This document shows, in pieces, positions 36,970 to 49,871 of a stretch of DNA of 64,000 bases. Source of the DNA: Platynereis dumerilii (lineage: Eukaryota > Annelida > Polychaeta > Phyllodocida > Nereididae); the NCBI GenBank assembly GCA_026936325.1, contig JAPTHN010000006.1, positions 26,975,608 to 27,039,607 on the forward strand, read 5' to 3'. The notes beneath the pieces are model-generated. The model made no database searches. It saw nothing but the letters and a program-made list of their open reading frames with translations, and was not told where the DNA came from. Both the position numbers and the translations under genes were made by a program. Each line of letters begins with the position of its first letter. The first letter of the stretch is position 1.

Positions 36970-38029
36970 CTACTTTCAACACATGCTCAAAGGGGCTTCA
37001 TCCGTAAGGTGGTACCACTTTAAATTCACTGCAATAGCAACAATAAAAAAAAAGAAAGATAACTTCATAAGAGCCAATTGCTTTGAAGTTACATGGAGCC
37101 AATAGAAGAGCAACCAATCACCTAGGTGATATTTAATGCTCTGCTAAATCAGCCTATATTTTCTATATGAGAAAATATGCCACTTTTAAAACAAAGACCA
37201 GCACAGGGCCACAGGCATTGAAAGACGTCTAAATAGCCCTTAATCATACCAAACAGCTATAAAATGCCATGCCAAGCACTGTATGTACTTAAAGATCTCT
37301 TAACGCTCTCAGACTCCACAGTGTTGCTGTGAGAGCAGAAATTCATGGAATCTGGAGAAGGGACAACCCCAAGTCATCTGAAAACGACTCCAAGCCAGTG
37401 CCTGCCATCCTCTAAATCCAGTGGCCTCTTTCCAGTAGGTCATCCTTGGTCTCTGTATTTCTTTATTGTAACTTCTGATTAAGATGCTACTGAGGCTATG
37501 CCATATTAATTATATAAAACATGTTGCTATAGCAGATGAATGCCATCATGAGAAATTAAGTCTGAAAATCCTCTCCACATAACCACCAAAACAAAGATTA
37601 GGACCTGCATTCCATGCTTCCCTGACCTGTAATTAGTTTGTAATGAGTATAATTAGGACTAAATGTGTGCTTGAACTTCCAGTTTGATGTCACAGCTTTT
37701 ACCAAACTACAGCATGGGCTCTTGACCTATCACCAGCTTATTACATCATGCTCATTGCTCCAGAATGCCCATAATGATTGTAGTTGCAGCGGCACTGAAT
37801 TTAGCAAGCAAGTAGTATAGTGTAAAACCTCCAATGCACTTTTGACCGTGCAGCCATCTTGAACTATCATGGCCCAAGTGGATCCACTTGGGGAGAGGAC
37901 TGTCACTACGTCCAATCCTGCAAATAGGGGCTCTAGGGTTAACTCGGGGTCAGACTCTGGTCACTCCTTTGCCCTCCTCAAATGCTTGTAAACAGCCTCT
38001 ACCATAGGCTTTTCTCAAGCCATTGCATT
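36970..38029. other. Non-coding stretch, no gene recognised
   Basis: Nothing identifiable; ordinary AT-rich sequence. Confidence 0.5.
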
Positions 38030-38223
38030 TGTTAGAGCTGTGAGCTCTAATTGATTTGTATGTTTCTCAATGTTTGGCATTGTTGGCCATTGTATGTTTC
38101 ACAGTTTCATTGTGTGAAATCTGTCAAAAGGGACTTCCCTTCACAGGCCAGAGTGGCATTTCAATTCAGAACAGAAAATAATTTGTCATGATAACATCTC
38201 CTTGTTCAGTTCACCAAAAAGGT
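38030..38223 (+). repeat. 194-bp direct repeat, left copy
   Basis: Starts TGTTAGAGCTGTGAGC and ends TCACCAAAAAGGT. It appears identical base for base to 38655-38848. The sequence between the copies (38224-38654, 431 bp) has no recognised coding function. Confidence 0.92.
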
Positions 38224-38654
38224 CAAACTGCAGATTGGAGATCCAGCACCTGGAAAGCCAAGATCAAGTCCAAAGTTTCTGGAGAGACCTGTCCAAAAGT
38301 TGGTTTTGATTGTTGAATGTGATTGAACTCTCTATGTATATCAGGATATAACATTACATGTAGTTCTTCTCTGCCAATGTGATTTCAGGTTTTGTAGATA
38401 AAGCCCTTGGTAATGGTGTACAATTAACAAGTGTTTGTCTTTATTATTGGAACTTTGCCTCTCGTCTACCATACTTATGAAAGCTGTTTGCCAAGTACAT
38501 CTCTTTTAAGTGTTTTCCAAATTTTAATGGTAATGTCAAAATTGATTGGGAAACCTTCTTGTATTGTACACAGCTCACAGTCATTTAGTAACCTTCAAGT
38601 TTATAAATCCAAAATCCATTTTCATTTATCTATGTTCCTTTATGGTGTGGGGAG

Positions 38655-38848
38655 TGTTAGAGCTGTGAGCTCTAATTGATTTGTATGTTTCTCAATGTTT
38701 GGCATTGTTGGCCATTGTATGTTTCACAGTTTCATTGTGTGAAATCTGTCAAAAGGGACTTCCCTTCACAGGCCAGAGTGGCATTTCAATTCAGAACAGA
38801 AAATAATTTGTCATGATAACATCTCCTTGTTCAGTTCACCAAAAAGGT
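38655..38848 (+). repeat. 194-bp direct repeat, right copy
   Basis: Second identical copy. A G-rich string (GGTGTGGGGAG) stands directly before it, as a polypurine tract would before a 3' LTR. However, no target duplication was found around the pair and the repeat does not end in CA. A small terminal-repeat retrotransposon fossil or a recent segmental duplication are both possible. Confidence 0.9.
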
Positions 38849-41631
38849 TAGTGTCATTTCATATCATTGTGCTGATGTAATTTCATATATATATTCATTA
38901 TGTTTTATTTAGCTCATATTTATGTGACCTTTTGTGTTTGTTGTAGTGTCACGGAATGGTTTGCAATGGAAAGAAAGGATTTGTCAATAAACCATCCAGT
39001 AAACACTTAATGGTGTTTTTTGTCATACTAACAGCGTTGCAGAGATGTTAAATTGGCTGTTACAGCATTATATTGCATTGCATTTCACAGTACAGCCAAT
39101 GGTCACCCATCCAACATTACTTTCTGCTATACTTGTAGTAGTGTGCCATTCCTCAATGTACGATGCAAGCTTAATAGTAATTTGAATCACAACCTCAAGG
39201 GGCTTTGTCAACCAAATACAACAGAAAAATAGAGGAAGTAAAGAACAATTCTGTACCTCTCATACCTGCATTTCACTTACGACTGACGAGTGACGCCCAG
39301 AATTATCTGAGTGATGTCATTACCAATATTTGCCATTATGCTTGTACATTTTTCATTCATATGTCCCAGTAAGACACTCATATCCTACCCACTGATGTTC
39401 TCAAACAACTGAAAGAGTATTTCAGGTTGCATGTGATAGTAAGAAGTTAGATCAATCCTATTTCTATGCAGCATGTTTTTTCCCGATGCATCTGAAATGT
39501 CTTTTTAATTTAAAGGCTATTTTGCTTATTGGTGCAATCAATATGACAATATTCCTAGTTCTGTGTCTTTCCGCTTTCAGCAAGCGTGTAATTATTTTGT
39601 TTTATGGTTCTGCTTAAGCAGCATTTGTTTTCCTCAAAATGAAAAAAATATCATGAAATCTCAGTGGTGGTTTTGAACCATATTCCCCTAGGCCTCAATT
39701 TTTTATGAATCATATTCTGATTTTAGCAACCCCCTCAATCCAAGCAGCAGTTCTTAGGATCAGAATAATATGGCTCAAACATATCACTACACTCTGTTAG
39801 TTGATTTTATTTTATTTTATGCTGCTGTAGAAGTTCAACTTGTTTCCAATGTGGTTCTGTGGCAAGCATTCGATAATCTATAGTGTTTTTTAATATGAGC
39901 ATTTTAAGTGAAATTGAAACAAAACTATATAATGATGGAATGGATGACTGGGGCTTTACGTCCTGTATTTGTGCACTTGGTAAACTATTTAGGAAGGGAG
40001 GAGGACACTGTTACCAACTAAGCTAACACCAGCCCCCACATAGAGTGATTAAAAACGTCTTACAGAAAATCATCCAATTACTGAGTTACTAAAGTGATCT
40101 CATAGGAAATGAAAAGCTGATCTTGAATCCTTTTGATGAGACTACCCAATTAGAATGAAATTACCAAATAAAAGAATAATATTCAAGCTTGGCTTCTGGG
40201 AGTGTTCACCAGGGAAAATCTGTAGTATTGCATTTGAAGATTCTTCAGCTTGAAATAGTTTCAAGACAGCACCAATCATAAGGGAACATTTCCTTAGGCA
40301 GATCCTGTTTCATTTCTCCGTAATTGTAAAGATGTTTTCTAATTTGTTCAGGTCTTGTTTTTGTTTGAGTCTCTGCATTACAAGCCACAGACTGGCATGC
40401 CAGTTATTTTTCCCATTAGAAATTGGAATAACTGTTGTCTTTTGCTAACCTGCTGAGGAGATGAAAACCATCACCCGTGTATTGGTATCTTTGATAAGCA
40501 AAACCTGAATATAATACACAGACACAGGAGAGATTGCTCATGGTCTAATAGAGCTTCACATACTGTGGAAACTGAAAGAAAACAATTCACTTGAGGTTGG
40601 GAGGACGATGCTGCTAGGGGCAGGACATAAAACCAGAGCTCTAATGGATATATTCAATAGCCATTGAGACAACTGTTGTCTTGCTTTCTGTCAATTTGCT
40701 TGCTTGTCATCAACCCACCAATCATGTTGGGATATTCACTACACTAGAGGGTTGTTTTGGAAATTGAAATCTGCTACACCCATAAAATCCATCGCTAGAA
40801 CAGATAACATGTCTGGAACCGGCTGCATTGGTTTTGTTACGCGTAATGAGCATGGAGTTAGCCGCAGAATGATAACTTTGCGAGTTTCATTATAGAAACT
40901 GCAATTATTTCTGTTGTTATTTCCCCATGCTCTGACAAAAGCAGGATGGTTTCATAACTTTCCAATCACTCAGTACAGGGAGGATAATGATTCAGGCCAA
41001 AACCCAGCGGATGTCGATGATTGCATTTCATTTAGGATCTCAAATCGAGAGACATTCTAGACCATGCAGTTCCACTCCAAATATTTGTGGTACAATCAAG
41101 AATCATCTTGTAGAATTATACTGAGCACAAGGAACTGTCAGACACAAATTCAATAATAAATCTAATCACCAAGAAGTACGATTATCGCAATCTGCGTGAG
41201 CTATTTAGTTCCTGAATGGCCAATTGGCTATCTGCCATTTATCAAACCTGCATTGTTTGAGAACCATTTTTGAGGGAAAAGATTAGTTTCAAGCACGTAA
41301 TTACCTCTAAACATTGCCAAGAGGCATTATTTACCTTCTGAAAGCACCATGCCAAAAATCAAGTTTCCCCCTGATATACCACATTTTGTCCTCTGCCACA
41401 GGTGCACCTCACCTTATGACCAACATCCCTGCGACCCTGCATGTCTATCATGCTTGCAAAGTGCAAGATGTAAAGCCCAAGTATTCATCTCCAACAGAAT
41501 CACCAATAATCATCATCTCCAAGAACTTGAATTCCGGATTTACCAACTACACTGACCCGGATGAGTAGGGACTACAGTAAGAAAGTGAAATGCACTCTTG
41601 TCACAGGGTGAAACATTTGCCTTATATAGCT
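38849..41631. other. Non-coding stretch, no gene recognised
   Basis: No exon recognised. A tRNA-A-box-like string (TTAGCTTAGTTGGTAACAG, minus strand, near 40010-40028) lacks a convincing B box. Confidence 0.5.
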
Positions 41632-41704
41632 AAGCAGAACCGGGAGTCGAACCTAGGTCCTGAAAGTAAGTAGCCTAGTGCACTACCACTGAGCTAGGCT
41701 TTGC
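41632..41704 (-). repeat. tRNA-like head of a SINE or tRNA pseudogene
   Basis: On the minus strand the A box TAGCTCAGTGG (41696-41686) and B box GGTTCGACTCC (41653-41643) of the internal RNA polymerase III promoter are both well conserved, spaced 32 bp apart. The T-arm partly pairs, but the seven-base acceptor stem does not, and the D-stem is imperfect. It is therefore not a working tRNA gene. A tRNA-derived SINE is the likeliest reading. The tail side (below 41632) shows no clear A-rich or LINE-like end. A C-rich tract at 41708-41719 borders it upstream. Confidence 0.62.
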
Positions 41705-41719
41705 CGCTCCCCCCCCCCT

Positions 41720-43090
41720 GGCCCCCCACCCACAGACTGCAAGAATCAAGTTCAAGAAGTATCATGTCAAGAGTAAAGGCCCTCTGAATGAGTACTCTTA
41801 TGGATCAATTGTCCAACAAACAGTGCCATCTGCCTCCAGTTTACTCTGCTAAAAGGAAACTCACAGAGAAGTGCATTACCCAAATATTACACTAATGCAC
41901 ACAGATCATTCTCCTCTTAAATCAACATCAAATAGGCAATTCAAACACAATCTATTCAAAACTGATTATTTCAAGCATCATAACAATCTGGAGAACACTT
42001 AAAGTAGGCAATTGCTACCAGAACAATTTATTCCCAGATTAACGGAGAAGGCTTGTACGCGTATACAGTGCATATATTCATCTGCAGAACATTAATCTCT
42101 GTTGCCGTGGAAAATATTTTACATGAGGCCAATTCTTACAATTTCCATTTATCAATTTCTCAGCATGAAACTTAAATCATACCGGATGCTGCTTCACCAG
42201 ATATTGTTCCTTTTAGCATGGAATTTGCATAGTCAATATGCAACAGAAGAAAGTTTCATCTTGCACAGCAATTAGCAAGGCAATCCAATTTCTTTGAATC
42301 TATTTTGAAAAAAGCAGCTTTCTTTTAAATTCCTTAGTGATTCAAAGTCAGCCATGGCACAGATAAATAGCACTAAACTTTTAAATGACAGCTTCCTGAA
42401 GGTACTTGTGGCAGGCTGAAGTCTTTCAATCTAATCAGACACAGACAGTATTTGTATGTTTGAAGAGTTGTAGTCTACCCATATCCTGATAGATATCCAT
42501 GAAAGAGAACAACCATTTAAAATTATCTGTACATCAGTCCGTTTTTAACTGCTAAGCAAATATCAACTTTCATTTTCAATTCAAAATTGACAGAATGAAA
42601 TGTCATGCAGTTCCAGCTGAAATATCAAAGCAGGCAAAAACATGATACCAATGAGTCTGAGTGAAAGAAGTAAAGTTGAGAAAAGGAAGAAGGGACTTGA
42701 GAAGAGAATTTAACAGAGCTAGCAAGAGAAAAGAAAACTTCAGCAGCATTTTAGTTGGATGCTATTTCTCTTTTTTTTTAAAGCCACAGCCAAGTGTCTC
42801 ACCAGACTATCAGAGTGTTCTCTCCAGAAAATGAAAGAACCATAACTTAGGCAGATTAAAATAACATCTTAACTGAACAGCGACAAACAACAGCAATCAT
42901 CCTGCGTCATGCACTCATATGTGAACAAGACCTCTAACAAAGAGTTGAAACGTCATATCAACCAAAATATGTAAGTCTCAGTGAACAATAATACAAGATA
43001 TCATGAAAAAGTGGTCTGCTCAATTGCACCAGGAGGTTAACAATTGCAAGCGCTGTGAACTAATTCTCATTTAAAGCAATATATGAAAAA
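41720..43090. other. Non-coding stretch, no gene recognised
   Basis: AT-rich sequence up to the TAATA target site of the LTR element. No gene or repeat structure recognised. Confidence 0.5.
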
Positions 43091-43095
43091 TAATA

Positions 43096-46000
43096 TGTAG
43101 AACTCAAAGTTCCAAGGATGACAAATAGTGACGTTTCAGTTGCACATTTTATTCAGATGCTGACTTTACAGCCAGGTAAATCTGGAAACAATTAAACACA
43201 AATATAAATACTCATTCACACAATCAACATTCACACAACTTACATACAAAGATCAGAGTAATGTCTAATAATGTCTAATAATTGTCATCATAATATCACA
43301 TCACTAGCCATTGCATAGTGTGTATAATAGGGTGGAGTGAAAAAAGTCAAAATGTGAAATTCAAAAAAGAGCCCCCCCAAAAACTTGTCAAATATAGTTA
43401 AATTACTATTTATGACCATTTTGGGTAATTTCACTCATTTTTGTAACGCCTACCCTGGGTGTTTTGAAATAACCTTTTTCGATGTTTTGCGAGGCGTCAA
43501 AAATGCTGTTTTTGACCATAAAGTGGGTTATAAATGAGATAGAGACATGATTTAAACAGCTGAAAGTAAGTTTATAACCATACCAAAGTTATAAGAAAAC
43601 AAAAAAATGCAGAAATACTTACTTTACATGATGTAATATTGAAATAACAGGATTTTTGCCAATTTTTGGCACTGCTTTTGTTCCCGAAATGATGTTTTTG
43701 TCATAAAATTGGTTCTAAATAAGCTACAGACATGATTTAAAGAGCTGTATATATGTGTTAGACCATGCCTAGCACAATGGACAATATTGTGTGTGAGAAA
43801 GATATGCTTTAGATAATGTAATATTCAGATATTATGATTTTTCTTACTTTTTTGCAGTCTTCAAATTCTTTGAATTTCGATTTTGTCATACAATGAGTTC
43901 TAAATTAGCCATATACATATTTTTTAGAGCTTTACTTATGTGTAAGACCATGCCAAGCACAATGGACAATATTGTGTGTGAGAATAATATGCTTTAGATG
44001 ATTTAATATAACTAATATTGAGATATTATGATTTTTCTTACATTTTTGCAGTCTTCAAATTCTTTGAATTTCATTTTTGTCATAAAATGAGTTCTAAATT
44101 AGCCATAGACATGTTTTAAAAAGCTGTACATATGTGTAAGACCATGCCAAGCGCAAAGGACAATATTTTGTGTGATATAAATATGCTTTATATCATGTAA
44201 TATTAAGATATTTTGATATTTCTTACTTCTTTGTATTCTTTAATTTTTGAATTTGGTTTTTGTCATAAAATGGGTTAAAATGAGCTAATGAATGATTTAA
44301 AGAGCTGTACACATGTTTTATACTAGGCTTGACATGATAGATAACTTTATATTTGAAAAGAAATTTCACCTTATTTGTTAAATTGATAAAATGAGACAAA
44401 GAATGGACATTTTGTGAGATAAGTACTTTTGCGTTCATGAAATAATAATACTTTTCATAAATTGGGTTCCAAGTGAGCCGGGTACATGATTTAAACAACA
44501 GAAGATATTCTCAGGACAATGCTGCACATGATAAATAATATTGTATGTCTCATATATGTCATTTCTAATGTAACATAGGGATAACATGATTTCTTTTTGT
44601 ATTTGTAGCTCCTGAAATTGTTTAATAACTCACTCCGAACAGAGACAATCAGATATTGTACAGCATTATTTCTTCAGCCTTCTTCTTACGTCTTTATAAT
44701 CCAAGAACTCCATAAACTCAATACAGATGCTCAGCAAAGGTAGCATGATACATCCATTCTGGAATTTAAGTGATTCTGTACTAGAACAGTCTGGAACAGT
44801 CTTGCGACAGTCCTGCCTAAAGTTGAAAACATTTTAATGATGTTTTCTTCAGCTCAAATGCAAGTCCTAACCTCTCTGTAATGTTTGCATGCCAACCTGG
44901 TGTTTATTGTACATTTTGAAGATAAATACAAATAAACCAGGTTGAAGAAATAATGCTACTTAATTAATGCCTATCATCAATCTGCAAGATAACTTTCAAA
45001 AGCATCTTTGAAGCTTAAAATAAAACATATAAATCATGTTATCCCCATATTCGATTAGATATGATAAATATTCTTACATATAATGTTATTTATCATGTTA
45101 AAGATGGTCTTAAAAATATCCCCTGCTCTTTAAATCATGTCCCTAGCTCATTTTGAACCCAATTTATGACAGGTACTATAATTTCATGAGCCGAAAAGTA
45201 TTTGTCTCACAAAACTCTCATAAAATCATAATATTTCAGTATTACAGCATGTACAGCTTAATTGTCTCACACACCATATTGTCCATTGTGCTTGGCACGG
45301 TCTTACACAAATGTACAGCTCTTTAAATCATGTCTTTAGCTAATTTAGAACTCATTTTATGACAAAAACAAAATTCAAAGAATTTGAAGACTGCAAAAAA
45401 GTAAGAAAAATCATAATATCTCAATATTATATCGTCTAAAGCATATTTTTCTCACACACAATATTGTCCATTGTGCTAGGCATGGTCTAACACATATATA
45501 CAGCTCTTTAAATCATGTCTGTAGCTTATTTAGAACCAATTTTATGACAAAAACATCATTTCGGGAACAAAAGCAGTGCCAAAAATTGGCAAAAATCCTG
45601 TTATTTCAATATTACATCATGTAAAGTAAGTATTTCTGCATTTTTTTGTTTTCTTATAACTTTGGTATGGTTATAAACTTACTTTCAGCTGTTTAAATCA
45701 TGTCTCTATCTCATTTATAACCCACTTTATGGTCAAAAACAGCATTTTTGACGCCTCGCAAAACATCGAAAAAGGTTATTTCAAAACACCCAGGGTAGGC
45801 GTTACAAAAATGAGTGAAATTACCCAAAATGGTCATAAATAGTAATTTAACTATATTTGACAAGTTTTTGGGGGGGCTCTTTTTTGAATTTCACATTTTG
45901 ACTTTTTTCACTCCACCCTAGTGTATAATCATAATAGATATAGGAAATAAAAGTATTTAACAACCTTGTAACCTTTGAGGTCATGAAGGTCACTCTAAGT

Positions 46001-46579
46001 GGCAATGTAAATAAAAGTTGTAAGTAATACAATTAAGCAATATAACCAATTAAGTAATATAACCAATACAAGTAATATAACCAATACAAGTAAGCCTATG
46101 TTTAAATATGAATAAGGTTGATAAAGTCTATTAATAAGTACAAGTATGAATTAATATGAAACAATTATAAAATTAACTTACAGCAAGTGCAACTGCTGGA
46201 GGTTGTCTTTTAGTATGTGTCTTCTTCAATGTCTAATAGTGCAATCATGAATTTTAGAATGAACAGCTGACAAGAGAGGAAGCACACTTTCACAGCTTTC
46301 ACAGCTTTTGACAACTTAAACATAAAAGGGAGCTTGACTCAAACAATGTTAAACAATGTTAAACTGTGATTCTATGTTAGAATGAAACATCAGTTGTTAT
46401 AACTGATTGACTTAAAGTAATGAAATGACAACACAACACAGTAAACATGGACAGTTGTGAAACACAGATCCATAAAAGATCCAACAAGTAGTTAGGACTT
46501 AATGAATATGTCATGATCATGCTTATATATAAATAAATAGTTGCACTCACAAAACCTAATCTGCGTGATGCAGATTATA
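43096..46579 (-). repeat. BEL/Pao 3' LTR, interrupted by a foldback element
   Basis: LTR sequence lies at 43096-43327 and 45929-46579 (883 bp in total). The stretch between is the nested insertion and its duplicated target. The outer end reads TGTAGAACTC on the plus strand and the inner end GCAGATTATA. Confidence 0.92.
43328..45920. mobile_element. Foldback element with long tandem-repeat arms
   Basis: A 2593-bp insertion starting TAGGGTGGAGTGAAAAAAG and ending with its inverse, flanked by the 8-bp duplication GTGTATAA (43320-43327 and 45921-45928). The outer 450-500 bp of the two arms are almost perfectly complementary. Each arm is built of related units of about 180-195 bp with the core GTCATAAAATGRGTTCTAAA and GACATGATTTAAAGAGCTG. 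Six units lie on the left (about 43515, 43695, 43880, 44075, 44257, 44454) and at least four on the right (about 45131-45735). A middle segment of roughly 44590-45060 is not part of the arms. There is no coding capacity. Tandem-unit arms recall Foldback-type elements. The 8-bp duplication fits hAT- or P-type transposases, but the source is unknown. Confidence 0.9.
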
Positions 46580-46591
46580 CTCCCACCTTTT
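46580..46591 (-). other. Polypurine tract of the BEL/Pao element
   Basis: On the minus strand AAAAGGTGGGAG abuts the 3' LTR directly. This is the expected place and composition for the plus-strand primer of reverse transcription, and it confirms the LTR border. Confidence 0.8.
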
Positions 46592-47095
46592 GAGGCCTGT
46601 ATAAAGGTATCAACACATTAAATGAATTAAAAATGAAGCATCATAAATGAAATTGAAAATACAACCTTAGGCCTATAAAAAATAATTTGAAATATTTGAA
46701 ATACCACAATTTGAGTGACTTTATGTCAAAACACAAAGAGATACAATTGTAAGTCATATTAGACTGAACATGATTCAGAAAACATTTTTGGGAAAAATTG
46801 AAAAAAAATAACAACAAATCACTTCAATACAAAAAGAATTATGCAGGTTACAACACTTCAGTGACGATCCCAAGGGGCCAGACACAGCATGGAGATCCAG
46901 GTGATGGATCCAAACTTTCCTTGAGCATCCTGTTCATGATCCAGGCGATTCTCTCCAATGCACCCTCAGACCAAAACAGGAAATCTTCAGTGTAGACACT
47001 CAGGACTTGGCAAAACAGCTCATGAGCACTTGTGGGACGAAAAGCAGCCTGCATTTCTAAATTCACTTTTAGCTTACTGACATTATATTGACTCA

Positions 47096-49816
47096 TTAAC
47101 AATCTAACAAGAAATTGACCAGATTTGTTAATACACTAAAAAAATATGTACAATAACCATAGGCTGACAATCTAGCATCACAAGAATAGTATAACTGCAT
47201 GACTGCATCATCAAATTCTGAAGGCTTGACACATCTGGGAATCAAAAATTCACTTGAGGACTTCAAAGAATGCATCCACTGCTCCCACCTTGTAACAAGC
47301 TCCTGGTGCACAAAATCATCCCAATCCAGCTTCTGCATCACTGCTTCTTGGAATAGCTTGCCAGACACACCTACAGGATTGACAAAGCCTGGGGAGTTGA
47401 CTTGTGCTGGAAGATCCATGGTTCCGGAGAATACATCACAATTTGGAGCATCACACTGCACTTTCTCGTCATTTCCAACAAACTTAGTGAGTGGGAAGTC
47501 ACCTTTCTGGAGTAAGGAGGTTGTTTCTTGGATCATCTGGTTGGCTTCTGATCTGCTTGGAGCTGTGTCGTCATACCATGGAAAGTGGAGGGCATCTCTC
47601 TGGTAGATAGGGATTTTCACTCGATGATACATGGCATCGATACCTCCCACCGCTGCATACTGAAGCTGGTGAAATTTGACTTCTAGACCCCTCTTCTCCA
47701 CCGTTTTCATTGAAGAGATGAGTCTGGCCACGGCTTGCGGCAGATTATTGGTGAAGGCGATATGAGGCTTCCAGCGGGGGAGAGGTAGCTCAAGGTGACC
47801 GTTGTCAACTTTGACATTATCATCGCACAATTTGACATGTTTATCATCACTAAAACAAGTAACAGATTCAGATTTCACATTTTCACCCTCAATGTCACAC
47901 ATTGATTTGATAGAATTATCTTGGCACACTTCAGAAACATTCACAAAGTTTGTGATAACACCCTTGCTGACTGATTTGGATACTAGCCCATTCACCGACC
48001 AGCCCAACAGAGTTCGAACAGCAAATGGTTCATGTTTTTTCCCCTGTCTAGTCTCTAAGGGAAGAAGACCTTCAGAATGGTCTTGACCAATAAGAATGTC
48101 AACCTGGGAACACTTTGGTACAGGTAAGTCATGCAGGTAAGTATAATCAAGTACATCATCATGTGTAGCTACATTCACGGGTATATCTTTAACAACATAC
48201 ACATTTGACATCTCAAGGCTACTTTCACCATCACTCGAGGTAAGTTTCAAATTTACAAATTTTGTCTGTTTTACATCGTCACTTGCAGTTAAAGTACTCA
48301 GAGAATAGCTAACATCATGGCCTTTTACACCTAGCAAATCTACTAAACGTTGAGTACAGAATGAGTTTGTAGAACCTGTGTCAAGCAGAGCACATGTACT
48401 CTGTCCATCATTTACACACACTTCAACTACTGGCAATACCACATTGACATTACCACTTGCTTGAACACTATTGACGCTTGCATTGTTGGTCTTGACAGAT
48501 TCATCAACAGACTTCGGCTTCTGGGACTTCACATGGATGAATTTGGTGTGGCGTTCTCCACACTCCACACCATCCGTCATGACGGTACAAACAGTTTGCC
48601 TCTTGCAATCGGAGGTAGTGTGATTGGAAAGAAGACAGTTCTCACATAACTTCTTCGACTGGACGAATTCAAGGCGATCAGCAGGCTTCATCTTCTGCTT
48701 GAAAGTATCGCAGGCGAACAAACGATGACCTTCACCACACAGGATACAAGGAGGGAACGGTCGCTGGGGCTTGGCACTCGACATGAACGTAGAGGATGAG
48801 GATTTAGAGGGTGAGGATGAAGATGACGTGGATGGCTTCGGACGAGAGCATTCATGAGAGCTCTTAGAAGAGTTGTGCCATTGTTGTTTGGATGCGAAGG
48901 AACCCCACACCGGATCTGTCAGGTAAGCAGTCTCTTTCACAACAAATTTGACAAATTCAGTGAAGCTAGGATACTCATTCTTTTCTTCCTTCTTATCCAT
49001 AGCAATGCGCCACCATCTTGTCTTCAGGTCATCAATAAGGCGACGAGCAATCTCCTGGATAGCAGACTGTGTATCGACTTCATTCAACTTTTTGAGACTA
49101 GAGAGAGTTGCATGACAAGTGGACAATTCATCGGCAAATTGTTGGAGTTCTTCAGATGTATGGATAATTCTACCAGACTTCAGATCACCCAACATGCGAC
49201 TAATGATCAAATTATCATCTCCAAACCGGCGTCGTAGGATTTCCCTTGCCTCCTCATAACCTTTTTCACCCTTGATTAGGGAACAAGAACGGATGGCATC
49301 TTTAGCTTTGCCGGACGTAAATTGGAGCAACCTTGAAAGCTTCACTCTAGGATTTGTGGTGGCCTCCCCAACATGTTCGTCAAATGCGGCCATGAAACTA
49401 TGATATTTCAATGGATCTCCACTAAACATTTCTAGCTCCAATTTAGGCATATTCATGCAACGTAGAAATTCATCACGGCTGATACTATCTTCTGACTTGG
49501 CACATACTGGCTTTTGGTCTTTCTCTGCTTTGCTGTCTAACCACTTGCGGAAGAACAGAATAGAGTCAACATAGTTACCAGAGACCTTTTCATAGAAGTC
49601 ATCACTGTCCTCGATTTCCTTAACATCTGTGAGGTCGGCATGGTATTCGTTGTGAGCTTTGTTGAAATCATCAAACGTTTTCTCCAGATTCGGGATGCTT
49701 TGCTCAACTTCATCAGACTTGACCAGGGCAACGGCTCTTTTGGCATCATTAATTTGGCGGATGAGTGAGGCCTTGTAACCCCTTCTGCTGGCTTTCTTGG
49801 TGGCATCACCAGGCAT
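47096..49816 (-). pseudogene. BEL/Pao gag-protease with polymerase remnants (fossil)
   Basis: An open frame of 906 codons. The N-terminal third is a Pao-type gag with a charged helical start and the conserved block FSGDPLKYHSFMAAFDEHV (roughly residues 130-150). Two cysteine-rich zinc knuckles follow (CILCGEGHRLFAC and CENCLLSNHTTSDC, about residues 360-410), then an aspartic protease with CALLDTGSTNSF (about 485) and the LGWSVNGLV block that usually closes the protease region (about 615). The last third has blocks typical of Pao polymerase: LPLPRWKPHIAF, YHRVKIPIYQRDALHFPWY and LIPRCVKPSEF. The element as a whole is broken, so I treat this frame as a fossil even though it is open. Gag would package the RNA and the protease would mature the particle proteins. 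Confidence 0.88.
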
Positions 49817-49871
49817 GTTGCTGGTGAACTGGATGACGGCTGGTCACTTGTTATGTTGACTTGCTATTTAC

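Noticed and set aside
39990-40030. tRNA A-box-like string on the minus strand
   Set aside because: No B box at the expected distance, so neither a tRNA nor a supported SINE head.
44223-44498. Minus-strand open frame inside the foldback element
   Set aside because: It lies wholly within the arm repeats and has no protein motif.
47199-49237. Plus-strand open frames opposite the BEL/Pao gag-protease frame
   Set aside because: Antisense shadows; no motif of their own.
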